A DNA stretch of 64,000 nt, from the NCBI GenBank assembly GCA_934394615.1, contig CAKRRJ010000002.1, positions 1 to 64,000 of the forward strand. The letters are read 5' to 3'. Under the pieces are notes generated by a model. The model worked only from the letters and a program-made list of their open reading frames with translations. It had not been told where the DNA came from and searched no databases. Each line of letters starts with the position of its first letter. Within the stretch, counting starts at the first letter, position 1. The position numbers were made by a program, and so were the translations under genes. This document shows positions 1 to 6,494 of the stretch, piece by piece. The DNA is from an uncultured Lachnospiraceae bacterium. GTDB taxonomy: Bacteria > Bacillota > Clostridia > Lachnospirales > Lachnospiraceae.

Positions 1-863
1 ATGGAAAAGCCCCGCCCGCTCACCTCGCTGACCCGGTTTACCACCATAAAACATTCCGGATCAATGCGGCGGACCAGCTTCTCCAGTTCCGGGAGCTGCC
101 GGTTGGAAATTACGCTGAAGATCATCTGGGTCGGATGCTTCAGATAACCGGTCTCTCCGGAAAGCATCGTCACGCCGCGGTCCATTTCCATAATGATGGC
201 TTCCCGGATTTTCTGAATATTCTCGCTGACAATTCGCACTTCTGTGCGCGTGGTTCCCATCAGCATCAGCTTATCTAGTACCATGGTGTAGGTCATGACC
301 AGAATCAGTCCATACAATACCTTTTCCGGCGGATTTCCAACTGCCTGCACCAGAAGAATGCAAAAATCAAATGCATACATGGAGACAGAAACCGGAATTC
401 TCAGATAATGATTCAGCACGAGAGGCGGAATATCCATTCCTCCGGTCGATGCACCTGCACGGATCACAATTCCAAGGGAAGCACCGATTCCAAGTCCGGA
501 AAATATCGTGCACAAAAACAGATCCTGTGTGAGGACCAGGCTGCCAAACATCCGCTCAAAAAAGCCCAGCGCGATCGGATAGACAAAAGTGCTCACGACC
601 GTAGTCAGCGCAAATTTCCGCCCCATCACCTTCCATCCAATCAAAAGCATGATCACATTAAATGCCAGCACAAAAGAGGACACCGGAATCCCCAACGCGC
701 GGTTTAATGCCAGTCCGATTCCTGTTGTTCCTCCGGTAAGCAGTCCAGCCGGCATCAAAAAGAGTTTGACTGCCAGCGCATAGAGGATATTTCCCAAAAT
801 TACAATGCCCAGGGACGCAGTCTTCTGTAGTTGGTCTCTCCAGCTTTTTTCCTTTGTTTCCAT
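1..863 (-). CDS. YitT-family membrane protein, C-terminus cut by window edge
   Basis: The reading frame starts at the ATG at 863 behind an AAAGGAG site and is still open at base 1, so the C-terminal end is missing. The visible protein has an N-terminal block of hydrophobic segments with GGTTGIG and GASTGGMDI, as in the YitT (DUF161) family. A soluble stretch follows with TRTEVRIVSENIQKIREAI and GVTMLSGETGY, typical of the C-terminal DUF2179 domain. The family is widespread in Firmicutes as inner-membrane proteins whose transported substrate is not firmly known. It begins 40 bases after the lrgAB terminator and so is probably its own transcription unit. A second family member lies at the other end of the window (62122-62991). 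Confidence 0.85.
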   Translation of the reverse strand, partial: METKEKSWRDQLQKTASLGIVILGNILYALAVKLFLMPAGLLTGGTTGIGLALNRALGIPVSSFVLAFNVIMLLIGWKVMGRKFALTTVVSTFVYPIALGFFERMFGSLVLTQDLFLCTIFSGLGIGASLGIVIRAGASTGGMDIPPLVLNHYLRIPVSVSMYAFDFCILLVQAVGNPPEKVLYGLILVMTYTMVLDKLMLMGTTRTEVRIVSENIQKIREAIIMEMDRGVTMLSGETGYLKHPTQMIFSVISNRQLPELEKLVRRIDPECFMVVNRVSEVSGRGFS

Positions 864-902
864 AGTTTCCGCACTCCTTTTCACCTGTAGATTTAACTGA
901 AA

Positions 903-940
903 TAAAAAACGCCTGTCAGGGAAATTTTCCCTAACAGACG
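903..940 (-). terminator. Rho-independent terminator after lrgB
   Basis: Read on the minus strand, a 13-bp stem with two G-T pairs (CGTCTGTTAGGGA with TCCCTGACAGGCG) is followed directly by TTTTTT. It sits 80 bases past the lrgB stop and just before yitT, so it ends the lrgAB transcript. Confidence 0.85.
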
Positions 941-1019
941 TGGATCAAGGCCTTTGCCTAATACGGTTTCAGTATAAAAAATCTTCCGGATTCTGTCAAG
1001 ACAATCGGTGAACTTATCC

Positions 1020-1709
1020 CTAGATCAGTCCCGATACCAGCGGAACCACGATGACCGTCATCAGTCCGGCCACCGCAATGGAAAGGCTGCTCATGGCACC
1101 TTCCACCTCGCCAAGTTCCAGGGCTTTCGAGGTTCCGATCGCATGGGCTGAGGTTCCCAGGGCCAGTCCCTTGGCAATGGGTTCTTCGATCTTTAAGATC
1201 TTAAACAAAGTCTCTGCAATGATATTTCCAAAAATACCGGTAATGATGATGCAGACAACCGTAATGGTCACAATTCCGCCTGCTTCCTCGCTGACACCCA
1301 TTCCAATTGCTGTGGTGATGGACTTTGGCAGGAAGGAAACATAATGGATATGTTCCAGTCCAAACAGCGTACACAAAAGGAAGACGCTGCCTGCGCTGGC
1401 CGCAACGCCGGAGGCGATGGCCACGATCACGGAAACAAAATTTTTCTTTAACAGCTCCAGCTGCTTGTACAGAGGGATTGCCAGGCATACCGTGGACGGA
1501 GTTAAAAGATAACTGATGTATTTCGCGCTGTTATTATAAGAAGCATAGTCTACATTCAGGAGCTTCAAAACCGCAATCACGATGACTACGGAAACCAGAA
1601 GCGGATTTAAAATGGCCCAGCCCACTTTCTTTTTGATCCATACACCTGCCAGGTACGCTCCCAGGCTGATCACAAATCCAAAATAAAGGGATTCCTGTAA
1701 AAAACTCAT
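1020..1709 (-). CDS. lrgB: LrgB/CidB-family membrane protein
   Basis: A 229-residue, highly hydrophobic protein with about six to seven membrane segments. It carries the LrgB-family stretches NPLLVSVV, LLTPSTVCLAIPLYKQ, LPKSITTAIGM and GLALGTSAHAIGTSKA. In other Firmicutes LrgB acts with the holin-like LrgA and influences murein hydrolase activity; newer work in B. subtilis and S. mutans treats the pair as a pyruvate uptake facilitator. Which role applies here cannot be read from sequence. The start overlaps the lrgA stop by four bases (ATGA), so the two are translationally coupled. Length is normal for the family. Confidence 0.93.
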   Translation of the reverse strand: MSFLQESLYFGFVISLGAYLAGVWIKKKVGWAILNPLLVSVVIVIAVLKLLNVDYASYNNSAKYISYLLTPSTVCLAIPLYKQLELLKKNFVSVIVAIASGVAASAGSVFLLCTLFGLEHIHYVSFLPKSITTAIGMGVSEEAGGIVTITVVCIIITGIFGNIIAETLFKILKIEEPIAKGLALGTSAHAIGTSKALELGEVEGAMSSLSIAVAGLMTVIVVPLVSGLI

Positions 1710-2092
1710 ACCGTTTTCTCCTCTCCTGCGTTCTTTCCGCCTTTCTTTTTCAGAACGGCTACCATCAGTTCCGTTACCTTTCCGGTCACACCCATAACCA
1801 CCAGAGTGGAAACCAGGCAGATGACAATAAGCGGTACCAGAATTGCCTTCATGGCGTCATAGCTCTCGATCAGTCCGACGGATGCCGGAATGAACAGGAT
1901 CGGCATGATCTCCAGAAGGAAATTTCCGGTTGCCTCAATATCGTTCAGCTTCAGCAGTCCCGTACAAAGCAGGATCAGAAGCAGAAACAGGCCGTACACA
2001 CCGGCAGGAACCGGCAGCGGCAAAAGTTCGTTTAAAAATTCTCCGATCATCGTAATGCCAAAGATGATCGCTGACTCTTTGATATACTTCAT
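1706..2092 (-). CDS. lrgA: LrgA/CidA-family holin-like protein
   Basis: A 128-residue protein with four hydrophobic segments and the family pattern FGITMIGEFLNELLPLPVPAGVYGLFLLL followed by EIMPILFIPASVGLI (shown here only as family landmarks around residues 10-75). It is the partner of LrgB and first gene of the pair. The start follows AAAGGATG with seven bases between. The leader carries a strong hairpin directly before the ribosome site (2106-2130), and the promoter overlaps a perfect palindrome, so both transcription and translation may be controlled. Confidence 0.93.
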   Translation of the reverse strand: MKYIKESAIIFGITMIGEFLNELLPLPVPAGVYGLFLLLILLCTGLLKLNDIEATGNFLLEIMPILFIPASVGLIESYDAMKAILVPLIVICLVSTLVVMGVTGKVTELMVAVLKKKGGKNAGEEKTV

Positions 2093-2105
2093 GGCTCATC
2101 CTTTC

Positions 2106-2135
2106 CGGTGATGAAACAGGCACATCACCGTTTCA
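2106..2135 (-). promoter_or_regulatory. lrgA leader with two competing hairpins
   Basis: CGGTGATG (2106-2113) and CATCACCG (2123-2130) form a perfect 8-bp stem that ends right at the lrgA ribosome site. TGAAAC (2112-2117) and GTTTCA (2130-2135) form a second stem that shares bases with the first, so both cannot exist together. A regulatory switch is inference only. Confidence 0.4.
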
Positions 2136-2141
2136 TTTTAT

Positions 2142-2170
2142 ATTGTATACAATAAAATTTTCGTAAACAA
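2142..2170 (-). promoter_or_regulatory. lrgAB promoter with overlapping palindromic operator
   Basis: On the minus strand a TTGTTT -35 (2165-2170) and a TACAAT -10 (2142-2147) are 17 bases apart. The -10 is inside a perfect 12-bp palindrome ATTGTATACAAT (2142-2153). TTGTATACAA is the core of the B. subtilis GntR operator, so a GntR/FadR-type repressor is a reasonable guess. The same 10-mer recurs at 3971-3980. Confidence 0.65.
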
Positions 2171-2287
2171 TTAGGTATTGTACCATTGGATTTTCAAAAG
2201 TCAATGTACATTCTTGTATTCTTTATGTTTTTTTCCTATACTTTAGTTACAAAAGAATCAAAGAAAATTTCTCAACAGGAGGCCCCT

Positions 2288-3052
2288 ATGAACCTGGATA
2301 TTCATATTAGCTCAACCAATTTGCTCACCCAAAAACAGCAGCAGGAAATCGCGGATCTGACCGCTTTTTGCCGCCATTATGACGGTACCGATCTGTCTTA
2401 TCTTCTGGAGGAAGAAGACCTCTCCCATTTTCTCGGCTACCTTCCGGACGGCCGCCTCGCCGCCTGCCTGACCCTGATTCCTTACGAGGAAGATCTGGCA
2501 GAGTGCTGTGCCTTCACCTACCCAGACTTTCGGAGACAGGGATTTTTTTCTCTTCTTATGAAAGAAGCCATTTCCCAGTATCCCGATGTCGATCTGCTCT
2601 TTGCGGTTTCCGAAACCTGCACCGATGCCTTAAAAACCCTGGAAGCCCTCGAGGCAGAAAAAGACTCCGAGGAACATATGATGGAATGTGATCTGAGCAG
2701 CTGGCACATGGCACAGCAGCCCGCCTCCGCAGCCCGCCGCGTTCATCTATTTTCCATGACCCGGCTTTCCGAAACCGAATACGCGCTCTACCGTTCCAAC
2801 ACACTCTGCGGAACTGCCTCCGCAGAACCCGTCAGCAAAACCACAGCATGCCTCCATCATGTGGAGATCCTTCCGGAATTCCGGAACCAGGGCTGCGGCA
2901 CCGCGTTTTTGCAGCTGCTTCTACCGAAACTTGCCGGAAACGGATTTCAAAAAGTTATTTTACAGGTAGCCGGAGACAATGAGCCAGCCCTTGCCCTGTA
3001 CAAAAAAACAGGGTTTTCTGTTACGAAAACCCTGTCCTATTTCTTCTATTAA
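2288..3052 (+). CDS. Tandem GNAT-family N-acetyltransferase
   Basis: The chosen start at 2288 has AGGAGG five bases before it; an upstream in-frame ATG at 2186 lacks a ribosome site and would add an unlikely hydrophobic leader. The 254-residue protein has a C-terminal GNAT domain with HHVEILPEFRNQGCGTAFLQ (acetyl-CoA motif A) and DNEPALALYKKTGF (motif B). A weaker N-terminal GNAT half carries CLTLIPYEEDLAECCAF and RRQGFFSLLM. Such proteins move an acetyl group from acetyl-CoA to an amine; the substrate is unknown. It converges with mrp, and its last codons contain the mrp terminator. Confidence 0.85.
   Translation: MNLDIHISSTNLLTQKQQQEIADLTAFCRHYDGTDLSYLLEEEDLSHFLGYLPDGRLAACLTLIPYEEDLAECCAFTYPDFRRQGFFSLLMKEAISQYPDVDLLFAVSETCTDALKTLEALEAEKDSEEHMMECDLSSWHMAQQPASAARRVHLFSMTRLSETEYALYRSNTLCGTASAEPVSKTTACLHHVEILPEFRNQGCGTAFLQLLLPKLAGNGFQKVILQVAGDNEPALALYKKTGFSVTKTLSYFFY
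3002..3035 (-). terminator. Terminator of mrp, embedded in the GNAT coding end
   Basis: ACAGGGTTTTC (3008-3018) and GAAAACCCTGT (3025-3035) make a perfect 11-bp stem with a 6-base loop. On the minus strand it is followed by seven T residues (3008-3002), the form of an intrinsic terminator for mrp. It lies wholly inside the last codons of the opposite-strand acetyltransferase. On the plus strand the tail is only T-rich and probably weaker. Confidence 0.8.
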
Positions 3053-3062
3053 ATGATATGAA

Positions 3063-3899
3063 TTACAGTGCCAGCACTTTCTCTGCTGCCGCGTCAAACC
3101 AGTCGCGTTCCAGGTACTCGATGGTGCCGTTGTCTACATGCTCGGCTACCTTCGGGTCGATCGGGAGTTTTGCCAGTACCGGAATGTCGTACTCTTTGGC
3201 AATCTCGTCGATGTGGCTCTCACCAAATACAGAGATCTTCTTGCCGCAGTCCGGGCACTCCAGATAGCTCATGTTCTCAACCAGGCCAAGGATCGGAATG
3301 TTCATCTTCTGTGCCATCTTCACTGCCTTCGCAACGATCATGGAAACCAGCTCCTGCGGAGAGGTCACAATGATAATGCCATTTACCGGAAGGGACTGGA
3401 ATACGGTTAACGGTACATCGCCGGTTCCCGGAGGCATGTCTACAAACATGTAGTCCACGTCTTCCCAGAGGGTCTCATTCCAGAACTGCTTGACTGCGCC
3501 TGCAATGACCGGACCTCTCCAGATGACCGGATCCGTGTCGTTGTCGAGCAGCAGGTTTGCGGACATGATATCGATGCCGAGCGCGGAAGTTGCCGGGATC
3601 ATCAGGTTGTCGTTTGTCATCATAACATTGTTATCGTTTAAGCCGAATGCTTTCGGAATGGACGGACCGGTAATGTCCGCATCCAGAATTGCGGTGTGCT
3701 TTCCCTTGCTGTTCATTTTTACCGCCATCATAGCAGTAACCAGGGATTTGCCGACGCCGCCCTTACCGCTGACAACGCCAATGACTTTCTTTACGCTGCT
3801 TGCCGGGTTAAGCGGCTCTAAAAAACTTGTCTGCTCTGCCGTGCGGCTTCCACAGGATTCACCGCAGGTATTGCAGTTATGGGTACAATTTTCGCTCAT
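3063..3899 (-). CDS. mrp: Mrp/NBP35-family iron-sulfur carrier ATPase
   Basis: A 278-residue P-loop protein. Residues 1-20 hold a cysteine cluster (C5, C9, C12, C16) and residues 44-52 the deviant Walker A SGKGGVGKS. FVDMPPGTGDVPLTVFQSLP and a C-terminal CPDCGKK pair follow; the last binds a shared iron-sulfur cluster between two subunits in this family. Mrp/ApbC proteins hold and pass Fe-S clusters to apoproteins in the cytoplasm. It is divergent from relQ, and the shared region holds TTGTATACAA. On the minus strand a TATGCT -10 with a weak -35 lies near 3930-3965. Confidence 0.93.
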   Translation of the reverse strand: MSENCTHNCNTCGESCGSRTAEQTSFLEPLNPASSVKKVIGVVSGKGGVGKSLVTAMMAVKMNSKGKHTAILDADITGPSIPKAFGLNDNNVMMTNDNLMIPATSALGIDIMSANLLLDNDTDPVIWRGPVIAGAVKQFWNETLWEDVDYMFVDMPPGTGDVPLTVFQSLPVNGIIIVTSPQELVSMIVAKAVKMAQKMNIPILGLVENMSYLECPDCGKKISVFGESHIDEIAKEYDIPVLAKLPIDPKVAEHVDNGTIEYLERDWFDAAAEKVLAL

Positions 3900-3970
3900 G
3901 TAAATACCTCCAATTTCTAATACATTTCCGTAAACTTAAGCATACCACATTTTTTAAGAAAACAAAAGCC

Positions 3971-4017
3971 TTGTATACAAAAATATACCTTGTATGCCAC
4001 TTGGAATCTGGTATAAT
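3971..4017 (+). promoter_or_regulatory. relQ promoter and upstream palindrome
   Basis: TTGTAT (3990-3995), 16 bases, TATAAT (4012-4017) form a good plus-strand promoter. Upstream at 3971-3980 lies the palindrome TTGTATACAA, identical to the core of the lrgA operator and placed between the divergent mrp and relQ promoters. Transcription from here would carry the whole 133-base repeat element in the relQ leader. Confidence 0.65.
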
Positions 4018-4035
4018 ATAGATAATATTTCAACA

Positions 4036-4184
4036 ATATTTTCGTTGCTGTTCACGCGTTGCACAAACAGCAACGGATTTTGCCGATGCTTCGCATTCCA
4101 AATCGGCAAAATCTGCTGCCATCACAGTATCATACGGCATTTTCAGTTCAGAAAATGCCTATCCGTGTACAGTAACATGTTTTC
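4036..4184 (+). mobile_element. MITE-like structured repeat, copy A
   Basis: The element is 4044-4176 (133 bp) and codes for nothing. Its ends are imperfect inverted repeats: GTTGCTGTTCACG on the left and, reverse-complemented, GTTACTGTACACG on the right (11 of 13 match). It is flanked by ATATTTTC (4036-4043) and ATGTTTTC (4177-4184), an 8-bp duplication with one change. Inside are three hairpins: 4044-4074, 4076-4113 (12-bp stem GATTTTGCCGAT/ATCGGCAAAATC with a small inner hairpin) and 4136-4159. Copy C has the same length and layout. Confidence 0.8.
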
Positions 4185-4228
4185 CACATACAGGAAATAT
4201 TGCACAAAACGTAACGAGGTAGCTAGCA

Positions 4229-4939
4229 ATGAACATGAATATGAACCCGAACAGCGAACTGATCCAGTCCGCTGTCAATGTCCCAAATCTCGCCCAGGTA
4301 CCGGATGCCCTCATCAGCCAGGCAAAAGAGTTCCAGCAGGCCATGATGATGTACACCTGCGCCATCCGCGAAGTCAAAACAAAACTGGAAGTCTTAAACG
4401 ACGAACTCTCCATTAAAAATCAGAGAAACCCGATTGAAATGATCAAGTCCCGTGTCAAAAAGCCGCTCAGCATCGTGGAAAAGCTGCAGCGCCGCGGACT
4501 CCCAGTCACCCTGGAATCCATGATGAATAACTTAGACGATGTAGCCGGCATCCGCGTCATCTGCTCCTTCGTTGACGACATCTACGCCGTGGCCAACATG
4601 CTGGTAAGCCAGGACGATATCACCGTCATTGCCATCAAGGATTACATCAAAAACCCAAAGCCAAACGGCTACCGCAGCTACCATCTCATCATTGAGATCC
4701 CGGTCTTCTTCTCCGAAGAGAAAAAGAACCTGCGCGTCGAAGTCCAGATCCGCACCATCGCCATGGATTTCTGGGCAAGCCTCGACCACCAGTTAAAGTA
4801 CAAAAAAGATATCGGCGCTGCGGCTGATGAGATCAGCGAAGATCTGCGCCAGTGCGCCGAAGTCATCGCCGCCACCGACCAGCACATGCTCCAGATCCGC
4901 AAGAGCATCGAAGAGCAGAGTGCGAAGCAGAACAAATAG
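4229..4939 (+). CDS. relQ: Small alarmone synthetase RelQ/YjbM type
   Basis: A 236-residue cytoplasmic protein with only the RelA/SpoT synthetase domain; no hydrolase, TGS or ACT domain, which marks it as a stand-alone small alarmone synthetase. Typical motifs are IKSRVKKPLSIVEKL (ATP and Mg site), DDVAGIRVICSFVDDIY, NPKPNGYRSYH and RVEVQIRTIAMDFWASLDHQLKYK. It transfers pyrophosphate from ATP to GDP or GTP to make (p)ppGpp. The start follows GAGG by about eleven bases. The leader includes repeat copy A. No neighbour explains its trigger. Confidence 0.92.
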   Translation: MNMNMNPNSELIQSAVNVPNLAQVPDALISQAKEFQQAMMMYTCAIREVKTKLEVLNDELSIKNQRNPIEMIKSRVKKPLSIVEKLQRRGLPVTLESMMNNLDDVAGIRVICSFVDDIYAVANMLVSQDDITVIAIKDYIKNPKPNGYRSYHLIIEIPVFFSEEKKNLRVEVQIRTIAMDFWASLDHQLKYKKDIGAAADEISEDLRQCAEVIAATDQHMLQIRKSIEEQSAKQNK

Positions 4940-4968
4940 CAATTTAGAAATAAAATCATAAAAAGTCC

Positions 4969-5165
4969 GAAGTTCCGGGAACAGCATACAGAAACGCGGC
5001 ACTTGGTGGAATTTTGTACCTCGTGTGCTCCGCCGCCGATTGCCAGGACTGCGTTCGAAACTCGGTGCTTCGCACCTCAAACATCTCACTCCGTCCTGGC
5101 GCTATGCTCGCACACGAGGAAAATTCCAATGTGCCGCTCATTCTGTATGCTGTTCCCGGAACTTC
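4969..5165. repeat. Long imperfect hairpin element 1
   Basis: The left arm 4969-5028 and right arm 5110-5165 are near-perfect reverse complements. They share GAAGTTCCGGGAACAGCATA, GCGGCAC, TGGAATTTT and CCTCGTGTGC, with only small bulges. Inside are a second stem, GCCAGGAC (5042-5049) with GTCCTGGC (5093-5100), and a hairpin GGTGC-TTC-GCACC (5064-5076). Similarity of the arms may run on weakly outwards (ATCATAAAAAG against ATCGTAGAAAG). No start codon with a ribosome site opens a frame here. It is probably a non-coding repeat or structured RNA. Confidence 0.75.
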
Positions 5166-5195
5166 TGCTGTACTGGCCTTTCTACGATAATAAAT

Positions 5196-5270
5196 AAAGC
5201 AACCAAAACACTACTGACGAAGCTTGCTAATTTAAACTTTATCAGCATTGTTCTGGTTGCTTTTATTTTT
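5196..5270. terminator. Possible bidirectional terminator between long hairpins
   Basis: AAAGCAACCA (5196-5205) pairs with TGGTTGCTTT (5254-5263), with T-rich tracts outside on both strands. The 48-base loop is long, so terminator activity for relQ (plus) and folT (minus) is only likely, not certain. Confidence 0.4.
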
Positions 5271-5291
5271 TGTAGTGGAGCCAACAAAGCA

Positions 5292-5472
5292 GAAGCCAGT
5301 CGGGGCGGTATTCTGTAGAGCATAAATATAGGTGTGACGTGTCCGGCTCTGTCGCGACTGACGTTTGAGGGGGACGAACGATAAGTCCGTCCATCCGCAA
5401 ACGGCTGTCAGCGCAGCCGTCCGAACACAACACCTATATTTTGCGCAGCAGGATACCGTCCCGACCGGCTTC
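5292..5472. repeat. Long imperfect hairpin element 2
   Basis: The arm beginning GAAGCCAGTCGGGGCGGTAT (5292) matches the reverse complement of the end at 5472 (GAAGCCGGTCGGGACGGTAT). They also share AAATATAGGTGT and, further in, GTGT-CGG, CGC, CTGAC and GTTTG blocks. The innermost stem is GGACG/CGTCC around 5372-5392. It is unlike hairpin 1 in sequence but equal in size and style. The two fill most of the 563-base convergent gap between relQ and folT. Confidence 0.75.
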
Positions 5473-5502
5473 GGACCTTATTTGATTTATTACACTAAAT
5501 TT

Positions 5503-6078
5503 TTATACCGCAGCCTGCTTGCGTCCCACAGTTTTCAGCAGCCGGAACACTCCGGATGCCTCCAGGGTCTTTCCGATGGTGTAAAACAGCATGGAATTGA
5601 CTGGCCACATAATGAGGTTTTTGAATACGCGCATCGGCAGAAGCGCCATGAACGCTTTTCCGTACAGCATGCTCAGCCACAGGGTTCCAAGCAGCATGTT
5701 GCAGATGATGGATACAGTCAGCTCCGCGGCGAGCACGCGCACGAAGCGGATTGGGCGCTTATAGAGGAAGCATCCATAGAGGACGCCGCCCACCATGGCT
5801 CCGATGGTAAATCCCGGAAAGTACGCGCCGGTCGGGCGGATAATGTACTTTAAGATATCAAGCGCGCCGCCGAACATGCCGCCCACAACCGGCCCGAACA
5901 GGTAATACACGAACTGGTTCGCGATCGTGGAAAATCCGATCTTTAAATAGTCGCCGAGAACCAGGGTGAAATACCCCAGCACAACGGAGATGGCGGCAAA
6001 CATTGCCATGACGGTGACTGTGTTCACATGTTTCAGTTCTTCCATGGAATCCGTGAACAAAGCTGTAAATTTCTTCAT
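5503..6078 (-). CDS. folT: ECF transporter S component, folate type
   Basis: A 191-residue membrane protein with about six hydrophobic segments. Landmarks are MAMFAAISVVLGYFTL, QFVYYLFGPVVGG, GGALDILKYIIRPTGAYFPG and the late RVFKNLIMWPVNSMLFY. This matches the folate-specific S components, which bind the vitamin and pair with the shared energising module EcfA/EcfA'/EcfT. Those partner genes are not in this window. The assignment is strengthened by the tetrahydrofolate riboswitch directly upstream. The start at 6078 follows AAAGGAGG, which is part of the riboswitch expression hairpin. Confidence 0.88.
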   Translation of the reverse strand: MKKFTALFTDSMEELKHVNTVTVMAMFAAISVVLGYFTLVLGDYLKIGFSTIANQFVYYLFGPVVGGMFGGALDILKYIIRPTGAYFPGFTIGAMVGGVLYGCFLYKRPIRFVRVLAAELTVSIICNMLLGTLWLSMLYGKAFMALLPMRVFKNLIMWPVNSMLFYTIGKTLEASGVFRLLKTVGRKQAAV

Positions 6079-6084
6079 AAAAAA

Positions 6085-6127
6085 GTTACCTCCTTTGCGC
6101 AGTATTCCTGGCTACAAAGGAGATAAC
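6085..6127 (-). terminator. Expression platform: hairpin masking folT ribosome site
   Basis: On the minus strand GTTATCTCCTTTG (6127-6115) pairs with CAAAGGAGGTAAC (6097-6085), followed by TTTTTT and then the folT ATG. The 3' arm contains the whole AAAGGAGG ribosome site. The hairpin can thus act both as a terminator (stem plus U run) and as a translation block. Confidence 0.75.
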
Positions 6128-6137
6128 CGTATCCTCT

Positions 6138-6292
6138 TCGCAGCGGGATGCGGTCCGCGTACCGCGAAGCCGCCGCACTCTTTTGCCCTCACTTTACTAT
6201 TCAAAGTGATTCGCTTTTTTGCATCAGCTTCTTCGTCCCGCCGGCAACTCCCTGTCCGGCTGGCACTTAACGCACGCAGACCTACTCTGCTT
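6138..6292 (-). ncRNA. THF (tetrahydrofolate) riboswitch with enlarged arm
   Basis: The minus strand carries the class landmarks in order: GCAGAGTAG, GCGTTAAGTG, a GCCGG/CCGGC stem enclosing ACAGGGAGTTG, GACGAAG, CGCGGTA and GCATCC. P2 is GGTCTGCGT with ACGCGGACC (one G-T pair). P1 is GCAG with CTGC. Compared with the usual compact form of roughly 100 nt, about 60 nt are inserted between GACGAAG and the CGCGGT motif; the insert has its own TCACTTT/AAAGTGA hairpin. It sits between a good promoter and the folT hairpin, as expected for control of folate uptake. Confidence 0.85.
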
Positions 6293-6315
6293 TCTCTTAT
6301 TTGATTTTGAGAAAT

Positions 6316-6344
6316 ACTATAGCACAGAATTTTTCTCCTGTAAA
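6316..6344 (-). promoter_or_regulatory. folT promoter
   Basis: On the minus strand TTTACA (6344-6339), 17 bases, TATAGT (6321-6316). The start of transcription would fall about 15-20 bases before the riboswitch. The -35 lies in the left unit of the 22-bp direct repeat flanking element copy B. Confidence 0.75.
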
Positions 6345-6494
6345 GAAAATTTATTACAGTTCGTGTATTTGCACGAACTGCAACGGATTTTGCCGATGCT
6401 TCGCATGTCAAATCGGCAAAATCTTCTAGTTCTGCTGTATCATACGGAATTTTCAGTTCAGAAAATTCCTACTTCTCCTGTAAAGAAAATTTAT
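6333..6494 (+). mobile_element. MITE-like structured repeat, divergent copy B
   Basis: It shares with copies A and C the core from GCAACGG through the 12-bp GATTTTGCCGAT stem (6386-6423), TATCATACGG and the third hairpin (6446-6469). The first hairpin is a different sequence, CAGTTCGTG/CACGAACTG (6357-6380), and the usual right end is missing. It is bounded by an identical 22-bp direct repeat (6333-6354 and 6473-6494). The right unit is the end of the MATE coding sequence and the left unit holds the folT -35. Confidence 0.7.

Noticed and set aside
2186-2287. N-terminal extension of the GNAT protein with a hydrophobic leader
   Set aside because: The ATG at 2288 has a perfect AGGAGG; the upstream ATG has none, and GNAT proteins of this type are cytoplasmic.
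5216-5318. Hydrophobic peptide-like frame between the long hairpins, resembling an autoinducer or small membrane peptide
   Set aside because: There is no start codon with a ribosome site near the hydrophobic part, and the needed Cys-to-tail pattern of AgrD-type peptides is missing.
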